Shown here one piece after another: positions 1 through 7,456 of a stretch of DNA of 64,000 nt. Source of the DNA: Allobosea sp. CRIB-10 (GTDB lineage: Bacteria > Pseudomonadota > Alphaproteobacteria > Rhizobiales > Beijerinckiaceae); contig NZ_FOKP01000003.1 of assembly GCF_900112185.1 (NCBI RefSeq), forward strand, positions 62,001 through 126,000, written 5' to 3'. Numbering within the stretch: the stretch's first letter is position 1; every line of letters starts with the position of its first letter. The notes below the pieces were generated by a model. The model searched no databases. It worked only from the letters and a program-made list of their open reading frames with translations, and was not told where the DNA came from. Both the position numbers and the translations under genes were made by a program.

Positions 1-398
1 GGGCCTTCAGCGACGGCAAAGCCCATATCGCCGAAGATCGCGGTGATCTCGTCGATGACCTGGCTGATCGGATGGATGCGTCCGCGGGCCTCCGGTCCCT
101 CGCGCACCGGCAGCGAGATGTCGAGCCGCTCGCTCGCGAGCCTGGCTTCCAGCGCCGCCTCGCCGAGCGCGTCCTTGCGGGCGGTGATCGCCTGCTGGAC
201 GGTGTCACGCAGGCCGTTGATGCGCGGCCCCTGCTCCTTGCGCTCCTCCGGCGTCATCGTGCCGAGCGTCTTCAGCAGGCCCGAGACCGAGCCGGACTTG
301 CCGAGCGCCGCGATGCGCAGCTGCTCCAGCGCCGCCTCGTCGCCGGCCGCCTCGATCTCACCGACAAGTGAATCGCGAAGGGTGTCGATGTCGTTCAT
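1..398 (-). CDS. pheS: Phenylalanine--tRNA ligase alpha subunit, N-terminal part (cut by window edge)
   Basis: PheS pairs with PheT to charge tRNA-Phe in the cytoplasm. Read on the minus strand from the ATG at 398, the first 132 residues begin [20 protein letters not shown]. They show the N-terminal coiled-coil arm that binds tRNA, including the typical [16 protein letters not shown] stretch, and reach the linker [18 protein letters not shown] at the start of the catalytic core. The rest, with class II motifs 1-3, and any pheT lie beyond position 1. In many bacteria pheS directly follows rpmI-rplT. Here about 4.3 kb of other genes separates it from rplT at 4666, although all three keep the same strand. 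Confidence 0.93.
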   Translation of the reverse strand, partial: MNDIDTLRDSLVGEIEAAGDEAALEQLRIAALGKSGSVSGLLKTLGTMTPEERKEQGPRINGLRDTVQQAITARKDALGEAALEARLASERLDISLPVREGPEARGRIHPISQVIDEITAIFGDMGFAVAEG

Positions 399-525
399 GC
401 CTGCTCTGGTCCGTTTGCGAGGCATCTTCTATGGTGTCGGCGTCGGAGAGGCTAGGGGCAATCGTGCTGGCAAAGCATCGCGCGAGCGCGGAAATGCCAG
501 CCGAATTCCGGGATCGCGTGCGAAG

Positions 526-978
526 ATGACAATCTTGTCTCAAGCTCGGCATCGCATACTCCTTTCCACTGCCTTTGCGGGCCTGCTCGCAGCCATATTG
601 CCGGCATCCGCCCAGCAAAGCGGCCAGCGCGTCACCATCACCGGCGAGATCAGCGACAGCTGGTGCACGATCAGCGGGCTGATGTTCGCCAAGGGCACGG
701 CCCATCATCAATGCGCGGTCTGGTGCGCGCTCGGCGGCATCCCGGTCGCGATCCGCGACGCCGGCGGCAATCTCTATCTGATCCTGAAGATCGGCGACGA
801 CGAGGACAGCGCCGGCAATCCGCGCGTGGCGAAACTGGCGACGCACGACGTCACGGTCGACGGCGAATTGCTGGAACGCGATGGCGTGAAGTACCTGCTG
901 GTCGACCGCATCGCCGACGACAAGGGCGTCATCACGATGACGCATGAGGAACACGGCATCCAGCCGTTCGGGAACTGA
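526..978 (+). CDS. Exported Cys-containing protein of unknown function, first gene of a Sco1 cassette
   Basis: A 150-residue protein of no family I can name. The chosen ATG at 526 gives a clear signal peptide (RHRILLSTAFAGLLAAILPA, cleavage near ASA-QQ), so the protein should be periplasmic; the open frame further upstream is antisense to pheS. The mature part has three cysteines in the patterns SDSWC and HHQCAVWC, then a beta-rich stretch with VDGELLERDGVKYLLVDRI. It lies 4 nt from the next gene, which has the same general architecture, and that gene overlaps a Sco1 gene. The context suggests a role in periplasmic copper or thiol handling, which is inference only. Confidence 0.72.
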   Translation: MTILSQARHRILLSTAFAGLLAAILPASAQQSGQRVTITGEISDSWCTISGLMFAKGTAHHQCAVWCALGGIPVAIRDAGGNLYLILKIGDDEDSAGNPRVAKLATHDVTVDGELLERDGVKYLLVDRIADDKGVITMTHEEHGIQPFGN

Positions 979-982
979 AGCC

Positions 983-1498
983 ATGCGAGGCGGCGTCAAC
1001 GCACTGATCGTCGCGGCCGGTCTGGCGGCAGGACCTGCCGTCTCCGCCGAGCCCTGGAACATCCCGCACGAGAAGCAGGCCATACTGAAGGGCCGCGTCG
1101 TCGATGCACTCTGTCAGCTGAAGGGAAGCTGCAAGCCCGATTGCGGTGGCGGCAAGCGACAGCTCGGGCTCGTGCTCGCCGACGGAACCTTCAGGCTGGT
1201 CGCCAAGTCCAACATCGACTTCGCAGGGGCGGCCAGCGATCTTGCCGGCTATTGCGGCCGCGAGATCGAAGCCGACGGCCTGCTGATCGAGAACCCGGCG
1301 GTGACCCTGTTCTTCGTGCAGCGCATTCGCCAGAATCCCGGCCAGGACTGGATCGCGGCCGAGCGCTTCAAGACCGATTGGGAGACGAGGAACGGCAAGG
1401 CCGAGGAGTGGTGGCGGGCGGACCCGGAGGCCAACCGCATCATCGCCGAGGACGGCCCCTTCGGCATCAAGGGGCTTCAGCCCAAGCCGAAGCCATGA
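983..1498 (+). CDS. Exported Cys-containing protein, probable paralogue of the preceding gene
   Basis: A 171-residue protein with an N-terminal signal peptide (ALIVAAGLAAGPAVSA-EP). Its plan mirrors the gene at 526: a GRVVDALC strand near the start, a second Cys group (GSCKPDCGGG), then an LVLADGTFRLV stretch and the closing IEADGLLIENPAVTLFFVQR, comparable to VDGELLERDGVKYLLVDR in its neighbour. The two look like diverged tandem duplicates. The C-terminal tail is rich in Trp, Lys and Pro. Its stop overlaps the start of the Sco1 gene as ATGA, so the three genes are almost certainly translated from one message. The function is unknown. Confidence 0.72.
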   Translation: MRGGVNALIVAAGLAAGPAVSAEPWNIPHEKQAILKGRVVDALCQLKGSCKPDCGGGKRQLGLVLADGTFRLVAKSNIDFAGAASDLAGYCGREIEADGLLIENPAVTLFFVQRIRQNPGQDWIAAERFKTDWETRNGKAEEWWRADPEANRIIAEDGPFGIKGLQPKPKP

Positions 1499-2106
1499 CC
1501 GGCGGCGTCGCGCGCCGGAGCCTGCTCGCCGGCATCGTCGCGACACTGGCGACGCGAGCCTTCGGCCATGACCACAAGGCGGCCCCCGCCTCCCCTCCTG
1601 CGCATGACCCGCTGGCGACGCAGTTCGGCGGCGCGTTCTCGCTGCTCGACCACACCGGCAAGCGCGTGACTGACGTCGATTTCCGCGGCCGCTTCATGCT
1701 GGTCTATTTCGGGTTCAGCCGCTGCGCCGACACCTGCCCGGTCGATCTGCCGGTGATCGCGCAAGCGCTCGACGCGCTCGGGCCGGCCGCAGACAGGATC
1801 GCGCCGCTGTTCATCAGCGTCGACCCGGCGAACGACACGCCGGCCGTGATGGCGACCTATGTCGCGAACGTTCATCCGCGCCTGATCGGGCTGTCCGGCA
1901 GCGAGGCCGAGATCGCAGCCACGGCAAAAGCTTACAAGGTCCACCGTCGCAAGCTGACGCAGGCCCATCACGGTCACGGTGAATACACGATCGACCATGG
2001 CTCCCTGACCTATCTGATGGGTCCCGACGGCCGCTTCCTGACCCTGCTGCCGCACAAGACGTCGCCGGAGCGCATGGCGGCCGTGCTGCGCAAGTATCTG
2101 TCGTGA
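1495..2106 (+). CDS. SCO1/SenC/PrrC family copper-binding protein
   Basis: A 203-residue thioredoxin-fold protein of the SCO family, whose members deliver copper to, or reduce, the CuA site of cytochrome c oxidase at the periplasmic face of the membrane. The family copper ligands are visible: the Cys pair in SRCADTCPVD (C-x3-C) and the distal His in YTIDHGSLTYL. FISVDPANDTP is also a family motif. The N-terminus MTGGVARRSLLAGIVATLA is a signal or anchor with an Arg pair. It overlaps the upstream exported Cys protein by 4 nt, so it is the third gene of that operon. No cytochrome oxidase CuA subunit gene is in the window. Confidence 0.9.
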   Translation: MTGGVARRSLLAGIVATLATRAFGHDHKAAPASPPAHDPLATQFGGAFSLLDHTGKRVTDVDFRGRFMLVYFGFSRCADTCPVDLPVIAQALDALGPAADRIAPLFISVDPANDTPAVMATYVANVHPRLIGLSGSEAEIAATAKAYKVHRRKLTQAHHGHGEYTIDHGSLTYLMGPDGRFLTLLPHKTSPERMAAVLRKYLS

Positions 2107-2207
2107 TCGTGCCGAGTTGGGCCAGATAGAGCCGATTGAGTCGGCGCGAGCCCGATCCGTTCGACCAGAGCCGGTCCAACCGACGACGCGCCAGCCGGGA
2201 GGCCACC

Positions 2208-2969
2208 ATGCCCGACAATACCGCCCAGAAGAATTCGCCCTCCTACCGGATCGCCGCGCTCGACCAGGATTTCATCCTCGGCGATTCGACGCGCGGGGCG
2301 CGCTTCATGCTCGAATACCAGAAGGCCGAGGATGCCCTGCGCGCCCGCGGAATCGTCTCGACCATCGTCGTCTTCGGCTCGGCGCGGGTGCGCGAGGGTA
2401 ATCCCTGGTACGAGGCGGCGCGGCAGTTCGGCCGGATCGCCTCGGAACGCGGCGGCGCGCTCGACGGCAAGGACAGCGGCAAGCACCATGTCATCGCCAC
2501 CGGCGGCGGGCCCGGCATCATGGAGGCGGCCAATCGCGGGGCGACCGAAGCCGGCGCGGTCTCCATAGGCTTCAACATCACCCTGCCGCACGAGCAGGAG
2601 CCGAATGCCTGGTCGACGCCCGACCTGACCTTCCGCTTCCATTATTTCGCGATGCGCAAGATGCACCTTGCGATGCGGGCGGCGGCGCTGGTGGTCTTCC
2701 CCGGCGGCTTCGGCACGCTCGACGAATTGTTCGAGATCATGACGCTGGTGCAAACCGGCAAAATGCCGCCGGTGCCGATCGTGCTCTATGACAGCGCCTA
2801 CTGGCAGGGGCTGATCAATCTCGAGCGGATGCGCGAAACCGGCTTCATCAGGCCGGAGGACCTGAAGCTGTTCTGCTACGCCGACAGCCCGGAAGAGGGC
2901 TACCGGCGCATCGTCGAGGGCGCCGGCGAGAGCTGGACGCCGAAGGCGGTGGACAAGGTGCAGACGTAA
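2208..2969 (+). CDS. LOG family protein (TIGR00730-like Rossmann protein)
   Basis: A 253-residue protein of the LOG ('lonely guy') family, often misnamed lysine decarboxylase. Characterised members are phosphoribohydrolases that release bases from nucleoside 5'-monophosphates. The nucleotide-binding and catalytic motifs are clear: ATGGGPGIMEAANRGA and VVFPGGFGTLDELFE (the PGGxGTxxE signature). The ATG at 2208 is preceded by a good Shine-Dalgarno, GGGAGG at 2197-2202. The protein is longer than minimal LOG enzymes and belongs to the larger type with an N-terminal extension (SYRIAALDQDFILGDSTRGA). The true substrate is not evident from the sequence. Confidence 0.9.
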   Translation: MPDNTAQKNSPSYRIAALDQDFILGDSTRGARFMLEYQKAEDALRARGIVSTIVVFGSARVREGNPWYEAARQFGRIASERGGALDGKDSGKHHVIATGGGPGIMEAANRGATEAGAVSIGFNITLPHEQEPNAWSTPDLTFRFHYFAMRKMHLAMRAAALVVFPGGFGTLDELFEIMTLVQTGKMPPVPIVLYDSAYWQGLINLERMRETGFIRPEDLKLFCYADSPEEGYRRIVEGAGESWTPKAVDKVQT

Positions 2970-3344
2970 GCGGCCCGCCTCAACAGAGCGGAATTCGTCG
3001 TCGAAGGCCGCCACAACACGCTTGAGGACTAACTCAATACTCTCGGGCGCAGCCTGAGAGTCTCCGACAAGCGCTGCGGCAAAAGGCGCCTTCACTGATC
3101 GCTTCGGCTAAATTCGACTACGCGGCCAATATTGACAACCATCAATGTATCGGAATTCCGTGGAATCGGACTGCTAAAAATGCCTTAACTATCAATAGCC
3201 TAGCCAACTCAATGCGAACAAAATAGCTAAGGCCTTGATTTTTTTGACCGAATCTACTATATTGGCGGTAATCCGATGCTTCGGCGGTCGGTAGCACAGA
3301 TGGTACATTAACCCATCGGGCGGGGCGCGAGTCCCGCCCTTGTG
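2970..3344. other. AT-rich intergenic stretch with a GC hairpin
   Basis: This 375-base gap between the LOG gene and the DUF3800 gene carries no convincing ORF. From about 3110 onward the composition shifts visibly toward A and T compared with the chromosome on both sides, which marks the start of an island running to about 4610. A GGGCGGG (3318-3324) / CCCGCCC (3333-3339) hairpin lies just beyond the stop of the minus-strand DUF3800 gene and could act as its terminator, although the following tract is poor in T on that strand. A short tRNA D-arm-like string lies at about 3284-3305, but no cloverleaf can be drawn. Confidence 0.5.
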
Positions 3345-4139
3345 TTACTGAGGCAAGTGCTTCACGCCATAACCTCGGATTTTCCTTGCAATTCCATTGT
3401 CTTGCTTCCGATCGTATTTTTTCTCAATGAGGCAATCTACAATTTCGTTAGCGAATGGCCCAAGCTCAACAGCATGTGCCATCAGTACACGAGTATATAT
3501 GTGGCTAGGATGAGCAAGCAAATCACAAAATTGAAGCCCTGCAACATTGTTCTTTTTAGTTCTAAATTTCAAATTTAGTGCTGGAATGCGTTGCTGTATT
3601 CTAGTTTTTGAAACGAAATCAGTCCCTTCATTCCGAACTTCTGCAAAAGCCAACTGAAGTAACTCATCTTTTTTACCTAGGCGAGCCTCTGGCATAATAT
3701 CCCCGATCGCCTGCGAACGCTCCAGGAAAAGGGTGTATCGCTCGATCAAAAGCTCCATTAGATAATGATATGGATGATTTTTCTTCCAATGCTTCTGCTT
3801 TAACATCCATTGCTTATCAATAAGAACTGTAAACAATTTATATTCCGCGTCCCAAATAATTGTTTTAAGCATACTGTTGAATTTATTTCTTAGATTTTGA
3901 TTTCTAAGTACCCCAAACGGCCCCTTAAGCCCCATTATCTCCTTTCTATGAAATATGATCGGTGAATCCGGGTCATGCTGAAAAACTTCAGCCTTAATTT
4001 TGTTAAGCTCGGGTTCAAGATAATCTCTTGCGTGCTCTACTCGCATGGCGACGCCAGACAGGCTCAAAAAACGATGTTTGTCCTTGTCAAGATGAACAAG
4101 GTCGTCGCTTCCGACTTCATCGACATACAGGCGAAACAT
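3345..4139 (-). CDS. DUF3800 domain-containing protein
   Basis: A 264-residue DUF3800 protein. The family is predicted to have an RNase H-like fold and is scattered in mobile and defence-associated regions; its activity is not established. The start MFRLYVDEVGSDD matches the family's YVDESG opening with acidic residues. A HRKEI motif follows near residue 64, and the C-terminal LQFCDLLAHP corresponds to the family's closing Asp motif (xLQxADLxA). The gene is rich in Lys, Asn and Ile and is much more AT-rich than its neighbours, a sign of horizontal origin. It lies 85 nt downstream of the Cas2-like gene on the same strand, so the two may form one operon. Confidence 0.82.
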   Translation of the reverse strand: MFRLYVDEVGSDDLVHLDKDKHRFLSLSGVAMRVEHARDYLEPELNKIKAEVFQHDPDSPIIFHRKEIMGLKGPFGVLRNQNLRNKFNSMLKTIIWDAEYKLFTVLIDKQWMLKQKHWKKNHPYHYLMELLIERYTLFLERSQAIGDIMPEARLGKKDELLQLAFAEVRNEGTDFVSKTRIQQRIPALNLKFRTKKNNVAGLQFCDLLAHPSHIYTRVLMAHAVELGPFANEIVDCLIEKKYDRKQDNGIARKIRGYGVKHLPQ

Positions 4140-4224
4140 GATTTTTAAAGTGCCAGATCCCGCGCCGAAAGGAGAGCCCCTAATAGAACATTCTAGGGTG
4201 GCCGCCAGATGCTAAAGAATGATC

Positions 4225-4497
4225 CTAGGGGTTGTGCTTAGCGAGCCAATCGGCACCCGCCTTCTGAACCCTGACGTATGCCCAATCAGATCCCTTCGCT
4301 AATTCTAAAACAGCAATGCCGTCATCACCATCAACGAGCGGCTTCAGTAGCTCGCGGATTGTCTCGGCCGGCCCTCTAAGCTCGCCCAACCACATCGATT
4401 CCAATAAGCGAGCGCAGCCCCAGTCTCGCAACTGCTTAAGCAGAGGCTCGTAACTACGAGCTTTCCGCAGATCATAGCTAATGACGTAGAGCGGCAT
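4225..4497 (-). CDS. Small Cas2-like protein (stand-alone, no CRISPR)
   Basis: A 90-residue protein starting MPLYVISYDL, which resembles the first strand and conserved Asp of the Cas2/VapD ferredoxin-like fold. LESMWLGELRGPAETIRELL and DGDDGIAVLELAKGSDW complete a beta-alpha-beta pattern. From memory, such short proteins are annotated as Cas2-like outside CRISPR loci. No repeat array, cas1 or effector gene exists in this window, so it is not a CRISPR adaptation protein in context. The ATG is preceded by GGGGA, which lies inside a perfect stem-loop (4505-4527). It probably forms an operon with the DUF3800 gene that follows. The function is unknown; a nuclease, RNA-binding protein or toxin is possible. 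Confidence 0.7.
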   Translation of the reverse strand: MPLYVISYDLRKARSYEPLLKQLRDWGCARLLESMWLGELRGPAETIRELLKPLVDGDDGIAVLELAKGSDWAYVRVQKAGADWLAKHNP

Positions 4498-4504
4498 CTC
4501 ATTC

Positions 4505-4527
4505 CCCTATCGCCACCAGCGATAGGG
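4505..4527 (-). promoter_or_regulatory. Perfect 9-bp stem-loop over the ribosome-binding site of the Cas2-like gene
   Basis: CCCTATCGC (4505-4513) and GCGATAGGG (4519-4527) pair perfectly around a 5-nt loop. In minus-strand mRNA the 3' arm carries the G-run that serves as the Shine-Dalgarno 8-12 nt before the ATG at 4497, so folding would hide it. The same palindrome could instead be a DNA operator. Either reading implies controlled, perhaps autoregulated, expression. Confidence 0.55.
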
Positions 4528-4544
4528 TATTCTCTTACGTCATT

Positions 4545-4585
4545 CAATCAGGAGTCGAGCCCCTGCTCCATTCAGCCAATCAGGA
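4545..4585. repeat. Short direct repeat CAATCAGGA, possible island boundary
   Basis: CAATCAGGA occurs at 4545-4553 and again at 4577-4585 between the island and the rplT terminator. The sequence between them (GGAGTCGAGCCCCTGCTCC) can form a short stem with a T-loop-like GTCGAGC. This could be a relic of a tRNA end or attachment site, but no full tRNA can be folded. Confidence 0.25.
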
Positions 4586-4615
4586 TGGCGCACCAAGCAC
4601 ATAAGTCCGAAACAA

Positions 4616-4641
4616 AAAGGCCGGCGTTTCCGCCGGCCTTT
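4616..4641 (-). terminator. Intrinsic terminator of rpmI-rplT
   Basis: AAAGGCCGGCG (4616-4626) and CGCCGGCCTTT (4631-4641) form an 11-bp stem with a 4-nt loop. On the minus strand it is followed by TTTTTG, a proper T tract, 25 nt after the rplT stop. It implies that rplT and pheS are not on one transcript here. Confidence 0.85.
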
Positions 4642-4665
4642 GGTATTCCGATCGGCTAAGTCCGC

Positions 4666-5040
4666 TCAGGCGGCCTTGGCCTCGGCGCCGAGCGCGCCCT
4701 TGACCGTCTCGACCACCGCGGCGAAGGCAGCGGCGTCGTCGATGGCGAGGGCCGACAGGGTCTTGCGGTCGAGCTCGAGGCCCGCCTTGGCGAGGCCGCC
4801 GATGAACAGCGAGTAGGTCAGGCCATGCTCGCGCACCGCAGCGTTCAGACGCTGGATCCAGAGCGCGCGGAAGGTGCGCTTCTTGTTCTTGCGGTCGCGA
4901 TAGGCGTACTGCATCGACCGATCGACGGCCGCCTTGGCGGCGCGGATCGTGTTCTTGCGGCGGCCATAGAAGCCCTTGGCGGCCTTGAATGTCTTCTTGT
5001 GCTTGGCGTGGGACGTAACGCCCCGTTTCACGCGAGCCAT
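4666..5040 (-). CDS. rplT: 50S ribosomal protein L20
   Basis: A 124-residue protein, the normal L20 length, with the family's basic N-terminal helix ([18 protein letters not shown], then [20 protein letters not shown]) and the globular domain [21 protein letters not shown]20 binds 23S rRNA early in 50S assembly and in some bacteria represses its own operon. It follows rpmI by 28 nt on the same strand and ends in a strong intrinsic terminator. infC, usually the first gene of this cluster, lies about 6.7 kb upstream at 11934-12476, also on the minus strand. Confidence 0.98.
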   Translation of the reverse strand: MARVKRGVTSHAKHKKTFKAAKGFYGRRKNTIRAAKAAVDRSMQYAYRDRKNKKRTFRALWIQRLNAAVREHGLTYSLFIGGLAKAGLELDRKTLSALAIDDAAAFAAVVETVKGALGAEAKAA

Positions 5041-5068
5041 GTTTGATCTCCGGAAAAGTGAGGGGACG

Positions 5069-5269
5069 TCAGCCGTTGGGGAGGAAGTACTTCTTCACGT
5101 TGGCGGCATCGCCTTCGAAAAGAACGTTCGTCCCACGGTGATTGCGGAGCTGCTTGTTGGTCCGCTTGATCATCCCGTGACGCTTGCCGGCCTGGGCGTA
5201 GAGCACCTTGCCGGTTCCGGTGACCTTGAACCGCTTCTTGGCGGCCGATTTAGTCTTCATCTTGGGCAT
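5069..5269 (-). CDS. rpmI: 50S ribosomal protein L35
   Basis: A 66-residue basic protein with the L35 signature [20 protein letters not shown] and the closing KKYFLPNG. It is the first gene of a two-gene rpmI-rplT transcript. The ATG at 5269 is preceded by GAGGAGCTGAA, a good ribosome-binding site. The region between it and the MFS gene holds only that gene's terminator and the promoter region of rpmI. Confidence 0.97.
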   Translation of the reverse strand: MPKMKTKSAAKKRFKVTGTGKVLYAQAGKRHGMIKRTNKQLRNHRGTNVLFEGDAANVKKYFLPNG

Positions 5270-5393
5270 TTCAGCTCCTCATAGGTCGCGAGCGCGAACA
5301 ATGCGCCGCTTCAATTTTGCTTTGGGAAGCAAAGTACGATCGCCACGGCAGCCCTTATCAGCCGGGCGATCGAAGGTGGCGCCTATGACAGAA

Positions 5394-5420
5394 AAGCCGC
5401 GCCCTTGCAAGCGCGGCCTT
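5394..5420 (-). terminator. Intrinsic terminator after the MFS gene
   Basis: GCCGCGC (5396-5402) and GCGCGGC (5411-5417) form a GC-rich stem. On the minus strand the stem is followed by TTTTCTG. It lies directly downstream of the MFS stop at 5431. Confidence 0.7.
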
Positions 5421-5430
5421 CCTTTTCGGC

Positions 5431-6636
5431 TCAGGCGAGTGCCGGTTCGGGCTCGCGCCTGGGCTCGGCGATCAGGCAGAACCCGACGGCGACGATCGCC
5501 AGCGCCGAGAACCCGCCGGCCACCGACATATAGAAGCCGGTGCTGGCGCCGTAGAGATCGATCAGCCAGCCCGAGGCGGCCGAGCCCGCCGCCATGCCGA
5601 TGCCCATGCCGGTCATCACCCAGGTGATGCCCTCGGTCAGCTTCGCAGCCGGCGCATGCCGCTCGACCAGCGCCATGGCGACGATGACGGTCGGCGAGAT
5701 CGAGGCGCCGGCAATGAAGAGCACGGTGCCGAGCATCCAGAGCGAGGACACGAACAGCAGCGGCAAGGTCGTCGCCGCGGCCAGGCTGATCGACAGCAGC
5801 AATTGCGTGGCGAGGGGCAGGCGCAGTCGCAGCGCGCCGAAGACGAGGCCGGTGATGAAGGAACCGGCGGCATAGGCCGCGAGCGCCAGGCTCGCCGCCG
5901 CCTTGTTGCCCTGTGCTTCGGCAAAGGCGACCGCGGTGACCTCGGCGGTGCCGAAGACCACACCGAGCGCGACCATCAGCAGCGCGATGATCTGCACCGG
6001 CACCAGCCGGATCGCCGAGCCGCCCTCGCTGACGCCCTGCGGATGCACTGGCGGCTCGGTCGCGCGCTGGGCCACGAACAGGGCCATGCCGACGGCGAGC
6101 AGGATCGTCGCCGCGAGCGGGCCGGCCTCGGGGAACCAGATGACGCTGAGCCCGATCGAGATGACGGGGCCGAGCATGAAGATGACCTCGTCGACGACCG
6201 ATTCGAAGGCGAAGGCGGTGCGCAGATGCGGCGTATCCCGATAGATCTCGGTCCAGCGCGCGCGCACCATCGCCATCATGCTCGGCTCCAGCCCGGCGAG
6301 GCCGGCGAAGAGGAAGAGCACCCAGATCGGCGCCTCGAGGCGGGTGGCCAGCATCAGCCCGATCAGCGCGACGATGGTCGCGAGCGTCGCCGGGATCAGC
6401 ACCTTGCTCTGGCCATGGCGATCGACCAACCGCGAGATTTGCGGCGCGATCAGGGCATTGGCGAGCGCGAAGGTCGCGGCGACGCCGCCGGCGAGCCAGT
6501 ACTCGCCGCGGGCCTGCGAAAGCATGGTGACGATGCCGATGGTGAGCATCGAGAATGGCATGCGGGCGAGGAAGCCGGCAGCCGAGAAGCCGACCGAGCC
6601 GGGAGCCCGGAAAATCTCGCGATAGGGGTTAGGCAT
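5431..6636 (-). CDS. MFS transporter, probable drug or metabolite exporter
   Basis: A 401-residue integral inner-membrane protein with about 12 hydrophobic segments, the usual length for the Major Facilitator Superfamily. The A-like loop between the second and third segments reads SRLVDRHGQSKVL. The substrate cannot be read from the sequence. The ATG at 6636 follows GGAG at normal spacing. It is divergent from a TetR regulator, and the three palindromes between the two genes fit a repressor-controlled efflux pump induced by its own substrate, a very common arrangement. A terminator follows at 5394-5420. Confidence 0.9.
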   Translation of the reverse strand: MPNPYREIFRAPGSVGFSAAGFLARMPFSMLTIGIVTMLSQARGEYWLAGGVAATFALANALIAPQISRLVDRHGQSKVLIPATLATIVALIGLMLATRLEAPIWVLFLFAGLAGLEPSMMAMVRARWTEIYRDTPHLRTAFAFESVVDEVIFMLGPVISIGLSVIWFPEAGPLAATILLAVGMALFVAQRATEPPVHPQGVSEGGSAIRLVPVQIIALLMVALGVVFGTAEVTAVAFAEAQGNKAAASLALAAYAAGSFITGLVFGALRLRLPLATQLLLSISLAAATTLPLLFVSSLWMLGTVLFIAGASISPTVIVAMALVERHAPAAKLTEGITWVMTGMGIGMAAGSAASGWLIDLYGASTGFYMSVAGGFSALAIVAVGFCLIAEPRREPEPALA

Positions 6637-6666
6637 GGACGTCTCCGTCGCATCGACGCGTTATTG

Positions 6667-6735
6667 ACATACGTGGCGTATGTGACATGAGTAATTACAT
6701 ACGAGACGTATGTCAATTCACATACGCGCCGTATG
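6667..6735. promoter_or_regulatory. Three TetR-type operators (CATACG-N3-CGTATG)
   Basis: Three near-identical palindromes lie in the 116-nt divergent region: ACATACG/CGTATGT at 6667-6683 (spacer TGG), ACATACG/CGTATGT at 6697-6713 (spacer AGA), and CATACG/CGTATG at 6721-6735 (spacer CGC). Their centres are about 30 and 23 bp apart. The first lies close to the MFS start and the last close to the TetR ribosome-binding site, so one repressor can silence both directions. Confidence 0.88.
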
Positions 6736-6752
6736 CGAAAGGAACATGGACG

Positions 6753-7343
6753 ATGCGCAAGCCGCGCGCCCAGATGATCGCAGAGACGCGGGCCAAGCTG
6801 ATAGCCGCGGCGCGGACGGCGTTCGGGACTATCGGCTATGCCGAGACCTCGATGGATGATCTCACCGCCTCGGCCGGGCTGACGCGCGGGGCGCTCTACC
6901 ATCACTTCGGCGACAAGAAGGGGCTGCTGGTCGCGGTTATCGCCGAGATCGATGGCGAGATGAACGCGCATATGCGGGCCGTGACGGCGAAGGCGTCCGA
7001 TCCCTGGACCGGCTTCCGCGACGAGTGCACCGCCTATATCGAGCTGGCGCTCGATCCGGAGATCCAGCGCATCATGCTGCGCGACGGCCCGGCCGTACGC
7101 GGCGATCCCTGGGACTGGCCGACGCTGAGCGAGTGCATACGCTCGATGACGGAGAGCCTGACCAAGCTGGCCGAAAGCGGCATCGTTGCTCCGATCGATC
7201 CCGAAGCCGCCGCCCGGCTGATCGCCGGGGCGACGCAATATGCGGCACAATGGATCGCAAACGCGCCCGATCCGAAAGCGACCTCGCGCAAGGCGATCGA
7301 CGCCTTCAACCTGATGCTCGACGGGCTGCTCGTGCGGCGTTGA
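6753..7343 (+). CDS. TetR/AcrR family transcriptional repressor
   Basis: A 196-residue regulator with an N-terminal TetR helix-turn-helix (RAKLIAAARTAFGTIGYAET then SMDDLTASAGLTRGALYHHF) and a C-terminal ligand-binding helical domain. The ATG at 6753 is chosen because AGGA lies 9 nt before it; the frame stays open further upstream, but that sequence runs through the operators. It most likely represses itself and the divergent MFS exporter by binding the three CATACG palindromes. The inducer is unknown. Confidence 0.92.
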   Translation: MRKPRAQMIAETRAKLIAAARTAFGTIGYAETSMDDLTASAGLTRGALYHHFGDKKGLLVAVIAEIDGEMNAHMRAVTAKASDPWTGFRDECTAYIELALDPEIQRIMLRDGPAVRGDPWDWPTLSECIRSMTESLTKLAESGIVAPIDPEAAARLIAGATQYAAQWIANAPDPKATSRKAIDAFNLMLDGLLVRR

Positions 7344-7375
7344 ACGAAGCTCCGAGTGACGTAGCAACTGGCGCT

Positions 7376-7406
7376 CAGATCAGAAACAAGTGTTTCATGT
7401 GATCTG
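7376..7406 (+). promoter_or_regulatory. Nested palindrome upstream of the RpiR regulator gene
   Basis: CAGATCA (7376-7382) and TGATCTG (7400-7406) enclose GAAACA (7383-7388) and TGTTTC (7391-7396). A further TGTTTCA half-site lies at 7420-7426. A GAAAC...GTTTC palindrome in front of an RpiR gene suggests an autoregulatory operator. A weak terminator for the tetR gene is the alternative. Confidence 0.5.
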
Positions 7407-7456
7407 AATTAGAGATTTTGTTTCATGTTCCAATTTGCCCTGCTAAGGTCCGGCGC

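Noticed and set aside
3284..3340. tRNA gene suggested by GGTAGCACAGATGGTA and a GC arm
   Set aside because: Acceptor and anticodon stems cannot be formed and the loop of the GC arm lacks the TTC sequence.
4225..4497. CRISPR-Cas locus suggested by the Cas2-like protein
   Set aside because: No direct-repeat array with regular spacers, no cas1 and no effector gene are visible anywhere in the window.
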